From: Anthoceros angustus
Lineage: Eukaryota > Streptophyta > Anthocerotopsida > Anthocerotales > Anthocerotaceae
Reading direction: 5' to 3'
NCBI GenBank assembly: GCA_010909165.1
Contig: VJWM01000116.1
Location: 62,001-126,000, forward strand
DNA: 64,000 bases
The position numbers and the translations under genes were made by a program. Shown here in pieces: positions 10,111-20,904 of the stretch (within the stretch, counting starts at the first letter, position 1; every line of letters starts with the position of its first letter). The notes beneath the pieces were generated by a model. That model saw nothing but the letters and a program-made list of their open reading frames with translations, was not told the origin of the DNA and did no database searches.

Positions 10111-11024
10111 GTAAGGTGCAACAGAAGACCACTGCGGCTCTTTGAAGTCAAATGATAAGCCATGAAAATGTGGGGGATCATCCTGTTCTTCCCTTCGTCC
10201 GCAAACTCTTCTGTTCTAGCGCAGAAGAAGTTTGCTCTGCAATAATTCCATCCGTTAATGCTTGCGGTTAGTATTCTGGATTTTAGTACAGGTTAGTGTT
10301 GCTATTTGATCTGCCACACGCTGTGTTTAGCCTCTCATCTGCTTCTTTTCTACAGGCTTGTTGGACACGTTTGTGGGCCTCAGCTCGGAAAGGCATGAGC
10401 CACATTGAAGTGTTTAGGCGGGAGAATGTGAGGCCCGCTGGCTTCGATCTTGTGGAACATGTTCATGGTCCCAATGGACTGTGCTCGGTCGGTCTCCACG
10501 ATCCTGCCTGTTCAGATTTGTCAGCTGTAGAGCTTAACATTTATTTAGTTTCCGAAGCGTGACCGTTTAGGGTAGAAGGTGCACAAGTTGAGCCTAGTAT
10601 GCCGATGGAGAATCGGACCCATGAATTGGATGCTCGCCATCGGTTGTGTAAGTGCGGACTTGGTGCAGGTTTGCACTGCGAGTGGCACGTGGAGCGCCGT
10701 AACTGCCAAGAGCATGAGGAAGCAAATGGCCCAATGGAAGATTTGGATTTCCACCGGATACCGCTGAACTTACACAAAGAGAGCGTATGTGACGAAGGGA
10801 AGGAGGAAGCTTTTGCTCGGAACTCGTACTTAAGAGTACAGGAAAATAGATGGCTTGTACAAGAGTTAGCACGTACAGTTAACTCGGGATACAGCTAGGT
10901 GTCTACACCTTATGCAGTCCAATCAAGTGCTCTCTTCACTGGCCGCCGGTTGTGTTTGCAATCGAGCATTTCTTTCGTCAGACAGTGCACCAGCGAATCT
11001 ACAACAGGAGGAAAGCATTCTCGA
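10111..11024 (+). repeat. direct tandem repeat, copy 1 (914 bp)
   Basis: Starts GTAAGGTGCAACAGAAGACC and is followed head-to-tail by copy 2. It contains plus-strand open stretches of 88-99 codons in more than one frame (for example one ending LARTVNSGYS), none recognised as a known family. The repeat begins 20 bp after the Mpv17-like stop, so it overlaps that gene's 3' UTR. Confidence 0.9.
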
Positions 11025-11930
11025 GTAAGGTGCAACAGAAGACCACTGCGGCTCTTTGAAGTCAAATGATAAGCCATGAAAATGTGGGGATCATCCTGTT
11101 CTTCCTTCGTCCGCAAACTCTTCTGTTCTAGCGCAGAAGAAGTTTGCTGCAATAATTCCATCCGTTAATGCTTGCGGTTAGTATTCTGGATTTTAGTACA
11201 GGTTAGTGTTGCTATTTGATCTGCCACACGCTGTGTTTAGCCTCTCATCTGCTTCTTTTCTACAGGCTTGTTGGACACGTTTGTGGGCCTCAGCTCGGAA
11301 AGGCATGAGCCACATTGAAGTGTTTAGGCGGGAGAATGTGAGGCCCGCTGGCTTCGATCTTGTGGAACATGTTCATGGTCCCAATGGACTGTGCTCGGTC
11401 GGTCTCCACGATCCTGCCTGTTCAGATTTGTCAGCTGTAGAGCTTAACATTTATTTAGTTTCCGAAGCGTGACCGTTTAGGGTAGAAGGTGCACAAGTTG
11501 AGCCTAGTATGCCGATGGAGAATCGGACCCATGAATTGGATGCTCGCCATCGGTTGTGTAAGTGCGGACTTGGTGCAGGTTTGCACTGCGAGTGGCACGT
11601 GGAGCGCCGTGCCAAGAGCATGAGGAAGCAAATGGCCCAATGGAAGATTTGGATTTCCACCGGATACCGCTGAACTTACACAAAGAGAGCGTATGTGACG
11701 AAGGGAAGGAGGAAGCTTTTGCTCGGAACTCGTACTTAAGAGTACAGGAAAATAGATGGCTTGTACAAGAGTTAGCACGTACAGTTAACTCGGGATACAG
11801 CTAGGTGTCTACACCTTATGCAGTCCAATCAAGTGCTCTCTTCACTGGCCGCCGGTTGTGTTTGCAATCGAGCATTTCTTTCGTCAGACAGTGCACCAGC
11901 GAATCTACAACAGGAGGAAAGCATTCTCGA
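11025..11930 (+). repeat. direct tandem repeat, copy 2 (906 bp)
   Basis: Nearly identical to copy 1. The differences seen are short deletions: one G in the GGGGGATCATCC run, one C in TTCCCTTCG, TC in TTTGCTCTGCAA, and AACT near the GTGGAGCGCCGT segment. No substitutions were noticed by eye. Confidence 0.9.
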
Positions 11931-12001
11931 GTAAGGGTGCAAGCTCAATGTCTGCCTTGGTGCACACATGCGGTGTTGTGTGTCGTGAAACTTAGAGGCA
12001 G

Positions 12002-14005
12002 TTACCTTGTCAGAGCTTCAGCATTGGTACCCTGCTCGGGCCTCATGACCAGTTGTCCCTCACTTGTATCCCACTGTACTACCTGTTCGGTGAGGAGCTC
12101 TGTGCCAATTCGCTGCAACTGCGCCAAGTTCTCTGCTGAGGAATCATCCAGGGACAAGGTGTCGCCCGGCATGGAGTAGGCCTGCGGTGCCAAGGAGAAG
12201 ATTAGAAGTGAGGGTTTAAGGAGAAAATGAGACAGGTGGTTTGGGAAACCTGAATCCGAAGGTAGTTGTCCATGCATTGCTGTGCCTCGAAGAAGGAAGA
12301 GACAGAGTAGTCCACATTACTTGCGCTAGCCCCCAAAACCATGTTCAATATCGGTACTCTCCCATGGTCGTAAACCCAGGACAGGAGTCCCCATTCGGCT
12401 ACGTCTTTGGCTTGGTAAGACGAAATCTGCTCCCCGGTGCCGAGCGATAGCACTAGGAAGTCCGAATATCCCTGCATGATAGACATGCAGGCCACTTTTC
12501 ATTGTCAAGATGCATGCGTACACCATACATTTGCTTGAGTGACCAACATGACAAGCTTGCAACTTCAACTGCCTGGCCGCTACTGACCTGGAACATGCGG
12601 ACGTCGTCAAACTGGTGTCCCCGGGCCCGCTGCATCTCTTGTACGCCATGCAAGATTGCGGCGAATGTCTGCGGATCAGAGTGCCGGCAATTACTATGTG
12701 CAGGTTCCCGTGGATCAGGTTGAATGTCAAATCCTTATATCCACCCTCAAGGATTAAGGCCTGGGGATTTGGAGCTCACCGGGTTGCCGTTTGATATGGC
12801 TCCATCCACGCAGTTAAATTCCTCTTCTCTGCCTGAGGGATCCGAGGTTTTGAAATACGCTGCTGGAAAGTAGGTGGGGGCCGCGGTCGTGGCCCGGCAA
12901 GCCTGTCGGAGGAGCGGATCAAGAAGCGCATTCCTCCCTGCCTGTCGAAGTGCAAATTAAACATTAGCTGGAAATCGGACTCATGTGATGTGGATGTTGC
13001 ACATGCCTACGAGCAATTTTGGTCACACACGGAGTACTGCGCAGCGGATTTACCTCCAGCTTCGAGAGGAACCTTGGCTGTTCCATCTTCACATCGAAGA
13101 CCGGAAGCAGTACATCCGTAAATGTTTCATGCAGTCGGATGTCACCAAAATGCTCAGTTAGAACCTGTTCAATGGCCTTAGCAGAATACCTGGGGCCAAA
13201 GAGAAGGGATATATTGCTCCATACTCGTCCTAACCAGCCACTGCGCCAGTGCACAACGAAGTTCGAGAGTTGGTATGCGTCCGGTTTAGCTCTAACATTC
13301 AGTGGCAAGCCATTTGACTATCTGCTGAGGCAGTGTAGGGTTCAGAAATGGAGGACAATGAAAGAACCATGGGGATTCATAAGCCTTACGAGAATTTTGC
13401 AGGTGGAAAGATCACTTTGGCCTCGTCCAAGTAGAATGAGGAGACATCCGTAGCTGAGTGGCGAGGCCGATTGGTAGCGGGGTCGACAACGTTAAGAAGG
13501 CCAGCAATCAGGCCTCCAGTACTAGTTCCCGCGATGATATCAAAGTAGTCAGCAATGCGCACTTCTGGCCCGTCCAGACTCTGCAATTTTCTTGTCGCAA
13601 GGTGCGTTAACAAACTTTGTGTGGACTATCTACTCTCATCAATCTGCGTACTTTCTTTTCCGAGGATCCTTCAGATGAGCAAAAAAGCGCCAAGAAGGGA
13701 TTGAATCCTTGCCTGAAGTGCAGCTTCAAGATATTCAAGAATTTTGGCAGGGATGACGCCCCGAACGCCACCGCCATCGATGCTCAGCACTGTAATCCTT
13801 CTTCCTCGAGCTCCCTGCGGCTTGAAGGTGTACGGGAGAGCAGGAGCTCCACCGTCTGCAACTCGGCTGTTTGTTATGTTTTATGCCCGCACAATTCTAG
13901 GTTTTCTGGAGAAGGAAATCCTGCCTCCCCTTGCGATGCCTGAAAGAAGCACATACCTGGTGCAGATGAGGATGACCGAGGTCTCGGACTCGAGACGCTG
14001 GCCAT
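12002..14005 (-). CDS. patatin-like phospholipase / lipid acyl hydrolase
   Basis: Eight exons on the minus strand: 14005-13957, 13855-13713, 13580-13390, 13240-13054, 12941-12780, 12668-12588, 12471-12250 and 12181-12002 (TAA). They sum to 405 codons (404 aa), the normal family length, and every junction keeps phase. Exon 2 carries the oxyanion loop DGGGVRG; exon 3 carries the nucleophile elbow GTSTGG; exon 5 holds [13 protein letters not shown] and the catalytic Asp in [11 protein letters not shown]; exon 7 has VLSLGTGEQ. Enzymes of this family cleave fatty acids from phospho- and galactolipids with a Ser-Asp dyad. No clear transit peptide; the N-terminus ([16 protein letters not shown]) is short and Ser/Pro-rich. 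Intron 2 uses a GC donor (CAG|GCAAGG at 13,713/13,712). Head-to-head with the P450 gene across about 1 kb. Confidence 0.95.
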
Positions 14006-15000
14006 GATCTGATCTTGATCCAAGCTGAGAAACGTGTGCACTCCGCAGAAGGCCGGGAAGGACTCAGAGACGCGCAGAGAAATTTGTTGGACGCGCGGTC
14101 GTTTATGTTCAGCATGTGTTCAAATCGTGTGTGTGTTTGCTTTCAAGAGGATCAGGCAGAAGCCGTGACTGCATTCTGGCTGCGAGCGAGGGGGCAAGAC
14201 CACAGCGCGTCCGACGGAGTTGTAGCCGTGCACGTGGCTGCTCCATGGAGAGGCTATTGCATTCGGATTGATCCATCCTATCCAGGTCTGCTGCTACAGC
14301 TGCGAAGCAGCGCCTGCTTGAGGGAAACAAACTTGCCTGCCGAGCGCGCAGCCAAATTGATGTGCCAATCAGGGAGCAATTCAAGGTGCCGCGCTCGGTA
14401 ATGACAGTGGAGGACGTGTCAACTGCCAGGATGTTTTTATTCTTGGAATCAGCTCGAACTTGTCCCAGTTCCACTGGATATACCGCTCGGAACACGGAAG
14501 ATTGCGATGGATGCCTTCAAAACCCTGTAGGTCTCGAGGCAGCTAAACGAGTTGCGTGTACGCCTGTGTGAGAATTGCGCGCGCCAGAAGTGTGGCAGCT
14601 GCACAGATCCGTTCGGGTCCTGTGCTTGGTTTGTCCATACCAACAGGGGCTCTAGAAGTGTAGATCCGAGTCCGTGAGAGTCTGACTGGATGAATTTTGC
14701 AAATTCCGAACACTCCTGCTGGCAGTCACGTCTCAAGGTCCACATGAGGAGAGTCGACACAAAGTGTGTGTCATGACAGTGAGGAAGTCCAGCATTCTTT
14801 TGTTGACAGTTTTCTTACGCGACAGAGATATAGCAGCTGAGCTGAGCACTGCACTGTGCATGTTGGCCATTGCCAGTCCGACGCTTCCTCCTGGGGGAGA
14901 ATCGTGTATCCATACCGCCATGGCTTTGTGTGGGCAATCCTAGCCTTTGTTTTCCTTTTGGTGAATTGGGCAATCCTAGCCCTTGCTGCAGGAAGGGGCA
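14006..15000. promoter_or_regulatory. shared divergent promoter region, patatin-like / P450
   Basis: 995 bp separate the two start codons, which point away from each other, so both promoters must lie here. No coding gene is recognised. A small direct repeat (GGGCAATCCTAGCC) occurs at about 14,933 and 14,968, within 70 bp of the P450 ATG. No clear TATA box was identified. Confidence 0.45.
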
Positions 15001-17432
15001 ATGGTGGAGTTGCAGCAGACGTGCATGGACGGCGAGCTATGCTGGTGGTGGGTGGGGGTTTTGTGGGGCCTGGCCGCGCTCGCTGTGGGAGCTGCTTGGC
15101 TGTTCGGAAAGAGGTACAATTCCTTGCTTTACATCCCCAAGCTGGGGCCGGGGCAGAAGCCTATCCCTCCCGGGAGTCTGGGATATCCTGTGGTTGGGGA
15201 GACTCTGGAGCTGTTTTCAGACTTCAGTCGGGGTGAGCCTGATGGCTTCTGGAAGAAGCGGGTTGCAAGGTGAGGATTACAATCTCAGACTATCGGTTGT
15301 CACATTGGGATATGAATTAGATCCACTGCTGTAAGAATTGGAGGGCTTTAGAAGGTTGCAAGGTTAGTCTGTTGCTCAATTTCTTGGTGCATTGGCTTTG
15401 GCACTGTGGTGAAGGTATGGGAAGGCGGGGTGGTACAAGACGCACCTGTTTGGGCAGCCCACCATCATGGCCACGGTTCCGGAGGCGGTGAAGCTGGTGC
15501 TGCTGAGCGACAGCAAGTTCGTGAGCGGGTGGCCAGACTCCACCAAGAAGGTGGTGGGGAGAAAGTCCTTCCTGTGCATCTCCGGGGAGGAGCACAAGAG
15601 GCTCCGCCACCTCATCACTCCTGCTGTGCAAGGGCCCAGCACCCTGCGGAGAGTGGTGCCCAGAGTGGAAGCTCTGGCTCTGAAGGCGCTCAGATCGTGG
15701 GCAAAGCAAGGGAAGGTGGACATGGTCGCTGAGCTGCACAAGGTTGTTGCAACAGACGGATATCAGATTCTGCTATCTCGCATGCTCAATGCATTCAGCC
15801 AGTGCTGTAAATCAAGATTCTGACATCGTCCAGTTCACTGTCCCGACTGCCAGTTCACTTTCAACATCATCGCGGACATGCTGATGAGCATACAGCCGGG
15901 GCCAGAAAACGATGCTTTCTGCCACGAATTCCAATCTCTCGCGCTTGGACTCCGTACGTTCCACATCAACCTGCCAGGCACAGCTTTCAACCGAGCTCTT
16001 AAGGTAAGGATTCCTACATGCTGTCCGAAGCTCAAACTGCATCCTTGCTTGCACTAGGCCCGCGGGCATGAGCTCCATCCCATAGCAACTGTTCAGCCTG
16101 CGCCTGCGCCAGACACGACCCACTCACGGGTTCTCTTGAATTCATTTCACAATGGGGCCTGCACGGTTTGCCATTTCCAGGGCCGGGCTAAGATCCTGGG
16201 ACGCATGAACACAGCTATCCAGGCCAGGAGGGCCCTGATGGCCGCAGGCACAGAGAAGGACATGCCCAGAGATGTCCTGCAAGAAATGATAGAAAGCACC
16301 GATGAGCAGAGTCGGAAACTGAGTAACGAAGAGATCATGGATGTCATGATCGTCTTCTTCCTGGCGGGCCATGAGACATCCGCCACGGGAGCTCTTTGGA
16401 TAATGCTGTTCCTCCACAAGCACCCAACTGTGTTGGCCAAACTCCAGGTGCCTAAGTTGCTTGGCTGGTTGTGACTGATGTCCGGTTCATTTGATCTTCC
16501 TTCTTAGTGTGCACTGCAGGGACAGGAGTGGATTTCTTTTATACCTTGATGCAGAATACTTACCCACCTGTTCCTGTAACATCCCTTGTAAACAGGCAGA
16601 ACAACGAAAGGTCTGCGAGGAGAAATGTAAAGCAGAGGGCTTTTCGTACGCAGATTACAAGGGCATGACGTACATGCACGCGGTGAGTAGCACCCGGGGC
16701 CTGGGATAACTTTTTATTGCACACACACTCTGCCCAATATTACGATCAGTCGTCTCAATTCTTCTCTAGGTTATTGACGAGATGCTGAGACTGGTCAACC
16801 TCTCTCCATTTACATTCCGCAAAGCCAAGGAGGACGTGGAGGTTAGCGGTAAGAGTCCACAGCTCCCTTTTCCCAGCTTCCTGGTGGTGCCCAGTGAAAT
16901 GTGAACAGGGAAGGCTCACTGATGACCAGTGGGCACGTCAGGTTTCACCATTCCTAAGGGGTGGAGCGTGCAAGCTTGGTTGAGGGCAACACACATGGAT
17001 CCAGAAACGTACCCGGATCCCTACACATTCAACCCGGATCGCTGGAAAAAGGTAAGGTCTAGATTTGTTCGTACCTTGCTCCCCAGGTCAATTCCTCCCT
17101 GCTGCAATCTTCTGTGTGCATTACAGGGGGAGAAGCTCAAAGCTGGAGCTTTCACTCCTTTTGGAGCGGGAGGACGGTCTTGCGTTGGCATGGATTTGGC
17201 AAAGCTTGAACTGTCCATCATCGTGCACCACCTCGTCTTGGGCTACAGGTAAAGACCAAGAATGTGCACTTTCTCCTACAGAAGTGAAACGGCAAACTAA
17301 AATGTGTAGTGCCTGTGTTCTCTGGTGCTGTTGAGTTGCAGGTGGGAGCCAGTCAACCCCATCTCAAAGATCAAGTACCTTCCACATCCCAAACCCGGCA
17401 ATGGCTACCTTGTGAATTTCTATCAGCAATAA
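15001..17432 (+). CDS. cytochrome P450, CYP85 clan, CYP88/ent-kaurenoate-oxidase-like
   Basis: Nine exons: 15001-15269, 15415-15742, 15854-16003, 16181-16447, 16596-16682, 16770-16848, 16942-17051, 17127-17248 and 17342-17432 (TAA); 501 codons, 500 aa, all in phase. The N-terminus has a membrane anchor (WVGVLWGLAALAVGAAW) and a Pro-rich hinge (GPGQKPIPPGSLGYPVVGE). Motifs: I-helix AGHETS in exon 4, K-helix ExxR (EMLR) in exon 6, PERF-region FNPDRWKK in exon 7, haem loop PFGAGGRSCVG in exon 8. Segments such as HLFGQPTI, SGWPDSTKKVVGRKSF, GEEHKRLR, INLPGTAFNRALK, FRKAKEDVEVSGFTIPKGW and YLPHPKP resemble CYP88, which oxidises ent-kaurenoic acid to GA12 in gibberellin synthesis at the ER/plastid interface. 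P450 identity is certain; the CYP88 assignment rests on remembered family features and could be another CYP85-clan member. Confidence 0.9.
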
Positions 17433-17868
17433 CAGGTAAGACGTTAAGGCCTGTAACCCATTCATGTTCTCCTGCTCCGTGCATGGTTCAAACAAGGACC
17501 TGGAAACTTTGTACAGTCACAAAGTTTGACAAAAAACAGAACCACATTCGCGATGGATACCAAACCCAATACTTGGGCAGTAAGAATTTGATACTGTACA
17601 ATGTTCTTTCTGTTACTCTCAGTTGGCCTTCGGATCTGAAAAATCCGCAGACTGCAGAGGCATGATAACCCAAAGCATAAAACAAAATATCCAATAGCAG
17701 GCCACTCGTGGCAAGAGTGGGTGGCTTGACTAGCAAAAAAACACATGCAGTCGTTGAGGCTACGCATAGACGCCTCGCTATAGTACATTTGCGCTTCATT
17801 AGGAAGCAAAATGCACAAACGCCAAAGCATACTTAAAGCCTTGACATCTTCGGAACTTGCTTCGATGG
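17433..17868. other. 3' intergenic region between convergent genes
   Basis: Lies between the P450 stop and the kinase stop, which converge. No gene seen; expected to contain the two 3' UTRs. Confidence 0.5.
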
Positions 17869-20433
17869 TCAAGGTCCATGGCTAGAGGGCGAGAAAACTT
17901 GCTGCAGTTGTGTTTGGAACTTCTGCAGAGGCACAAAAAGATGATGCATATGTGGATGATAATCCCGAGGTGTACAACCGCTTTCCATTTTTTCCAGCTT
18001 CTTGATGATCTCTGTGAAGGGAGGTCTCTCCGCCGGAGATTGTTCCCAGCATGCTTGAATGAGCCTGAAGTCATATAAAAGACCAACACTTAAGTTCCGG
18101 GAGCCGTTACGCACGAAGAGGGAGAGCGGCCCACTAGCGGAACCATAAAAAAAACTGAACAAAAACGACGACCGTAGCACAGCTGGACATACTCTTTCAT
18201 GTCGTCTGGGTAGTCCGCCTTGAAAGCAGGGCGTTGGGCATGTTTGGCCACACATCTTGCTGCATCGTAGGGGTCCACGTTTTCAAAAGGAGGATGCCCT
18301 TCAAACATCTGCTCGACCAAAATCAACATCCCAGCTTACAGTTGGAGAGAAGGAGTGTTGCCTTAAAATCAGAGAGTCGCAACAAAGTGATCAAAAGTAC
18401 CTCATACAGAATCATTGCAAAAGAGAACACATCCACTTTGGTGTCATAATGGGCGTGCTCAAAGACTTCCGGGGCCATGTAACGGTCTGTTTCATCATCG
18501 ACAGGCCATTACCATACGAAGCAAAACGACAGTCCACAGAGCTCACAGCCTGGCAATGCCTAAACTCAAAATGTGTCTAGAAATGCTTACAGCTGCCTGT
18601 CTCCCCAGTTAATTTGTACATGTCATGAAGATATTTAGCCTCAACAAGCTTGCTCAGGCCAAAGTCTCCCACCTTCAGACGATCACCATCTCCTACTAAA
18701 ATGTTTCTGAATGAAGGTAAGCAAAAGTAAGGCACGTGCAATATTTCCAAGTATTGGATGCCAGAAGCTAAAACTTTCAGAAACGACATTTTTTCAACAG
18801 AGGTCAGCTTCTCTACTGTGGTATAGCAATCACCTGGGCTTGAGATCCCGATGAATGATAACACCCTTCGTCCCACTATGCAAATAAGCAATGCCCCTGC
18901 AAACAGCAATGTGTTAGCATGTCACCCAACAATTGACAAGATAACTTACAGCCCTGGCTGCAGAACTAAGAATCCATACCGCGCCATGTCAAGCGCAAAA
19001 TGGATAGCATGGGATGCCTTTAGAGGGTATCTCTCCTTCAGTACTCGGTGCAGATCCCCCTTGAATAAGAAGAAAACAAACGATGGAATCTCATTTTCTG
19101 AGCAAAATCAGATTCCAAGGAAAATTCCAGCCTGTCACACAATGTGAAACTCAGAGTTGATAAGGACTGCTGGAGTACCCCAGAGAGATATTCAGTGACC
19201 AATATGAGTGGCTTCTCTTTGGTCACAGCACCCAAAAACTGAACACAATTTGGATGACGGATGCGCACAAGCAAACTCACTTCGTGGCGGAAATCCTTTC
19301 TGGTATAACAACGGTGCTCCATAAGCAACAGTTGAAAGGCAGCCCATCCAAAGAGTAAAACCACAGCATCATGAAACAGGTACCTCCCACAAATGCTGAC
19401 ACGCTAATGCAATAAGGTTGCATCAATCCACATTCTAGACCCAGAAGAATTACACAACAACAGCAGACAGGGATTGACCTCCGCTGCTTCAACTCTTGCG
19501 AACACTTGTCACAGACACCATGACCAGGAAAAGATGCTCACACAACCAACTCATCGTTGGACAAAGCTGGCAAGATCTTCTTCACGGCCACCGGTGTGCC
19601 CCGCCACATTGCTTTCCTGATTTCTCCAAAAGAGCCCTGCAAACGATATCAAACAAAGCAACCACAAGGCACAGTCATATAGAGCTCTGAGTACGTCAGT
19701 TCAGGTAACAACGCATTCAGAACAATGTTCTGACCTTGCCAATGGGCTCGCTAGTACTGAGGTCAATCTCTTTGGGATCAATTTCCCAGTCTGCTCTATG
19801 TGGCTTAGGAGGCACGACCTTCATCTCGTGGTTATCACCATACTGGCCCTTCAGCAACCACCAGGCACTCCATCAGCTGCAACAACACGTACATACAGTG
19901 CAAAACTCTACCAATGAGCAAGACAAGTGAGTCAGTTACCAGTCAACAGCGGCCACAACAACAATGCAAAGTACAACATCACACTGACAAGGAAAGCTAC
20001 CCCAAGGTTCTGGCCCCCATGTCTCTCCAGAAGCTGTCTCATCTCCTTCTTGTCATTCTCGATCGCATCATGCAATGGCTGAGAGAAGTCTGATCAGAAA
20101 CACATACAACATCCCAGCAACCCATCAAGCGCAGAAAATGCCCCTGACCAGAGCCCACATCAAGTACCTACATACCGAGTTCTTCCTGCGATCCAACTCG
20201 TTCACCGCAGCCCCATGCCGCAGCAGAATCTCAGCTGACCGAACAGCCCCGTGCGTCGCTGCCACATGCAGGGCTGTGCGGCCATCGTAGTCTTTGTCAT
20301 TCACCAGGTCTCTGTTGTTAGTCAGCAGCTGGTCAAGAGCACCAGGATCGTGCATAACAGCCCAGAGTAGCTTGCTCACACCCACGGAATGGGTGGTCTC
20401 TTTCGACCGATGACCACCATCACTTTGGCTCAT
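17869..20433 (-). CDS. ankyrin-repeat protein kinase (Raf-like group C / integrin-linked-kinase type)
   Basis: Eleven minus-strand exons: 20433-20176, 20078-20001, 19876-19735, 19636-19542, 19299-19179, 19059-18980, 18896-18834, 18706-18591, 18486-18401, 18308-18181 and 18064-17869 (TGA); about 453 aa. N-terminal ankyrin repeats (DGRTALHVAATHG, then PLHDAIENDKKEM) precede a kinase domain with Gly loop GKGSFGEI, VAVKK, HRDLKPRN, DFG (KVGDFGLSKL), YRYMAPEV and a subdomain XI stretch ending EKMES. This architecture is that of plant ILK/Raf-like MAPKKKs, cytosolic Ser/Thr kinases linked to stress, immune and hormone signalling. Catalytic Lys, HRD and DFG are present, so activity is expected. Exon 3 as bounded is 142 nt and is one base out of phase; all other junctions fit, which suggests a one-base consensus error or a mis-set acceptor near 19,876. 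Confidence 0.9.
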
Positions 20434-20904
20434 TGTGATCACCCGCTGCACCGCGGACAGGTGTAGGCAAGAGCGAAACCCTGGAATGCCAGCAGCTGCT
20501 TGCACTTCCCGCAACTGACACTTGTCCCGCTACTGCGCCCAGCACGAGAAATATCCAGTGCCCAACGCTTAAGTAGGCGAGTCCACGCCGACGGCCTGAA
20601 GGACCGAGCACGCCCGGGCCCCCCCAATGCGGACCGCAAGGCCGCAGGACCAGGCCCACGAGATCAGATTCTCACCGTGTGATATCACACCGACGCCTGC
20701 TGGGCAGAGGCATAGGGGCACCAGAGTTGGCAGCGTAATCGGAGTTGGATTCGAGTCCTGAAATAGCAGCAGCCAGGAGCCAGGAGCCAGGACCCGCGTG
20801 TGCTGCCTTGCCTAGCTGGGAGCAGAGCGTAGCACTTTCCCACGTTTTCCTGCTTGCCTGCACCGAGACGCGGGTTCAGGTGGGTCTTGCTGGGGTGTTT
20901 CCAG
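20434..20904. promoter_or_regulatory. divergent promoter region, ankyrin kinase / GPAT9
   Basis: 471 bp lie between the kinase ATG and the proposed GPAT9 ATG, which face apart. The region is GC-rich, has no convincing coding frame and no TATA box that I can point to, and is probably a bidirectional promoter with both 5' UTRs. Confidence 0.45.

Larger units (their letters stand above)
10092..12001. other. gene-poor stretch dominated by a tandem duplication
   Basis: Between the Mpv17-like stop and the patatin-like stop (convergent genes). It holds the two 0.9 kb direct repeats at 10,111-11,930 described separately; 11,931-12,001 shows nothing further. Both 3' UTRs must lie here. Confidence 0.6.
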
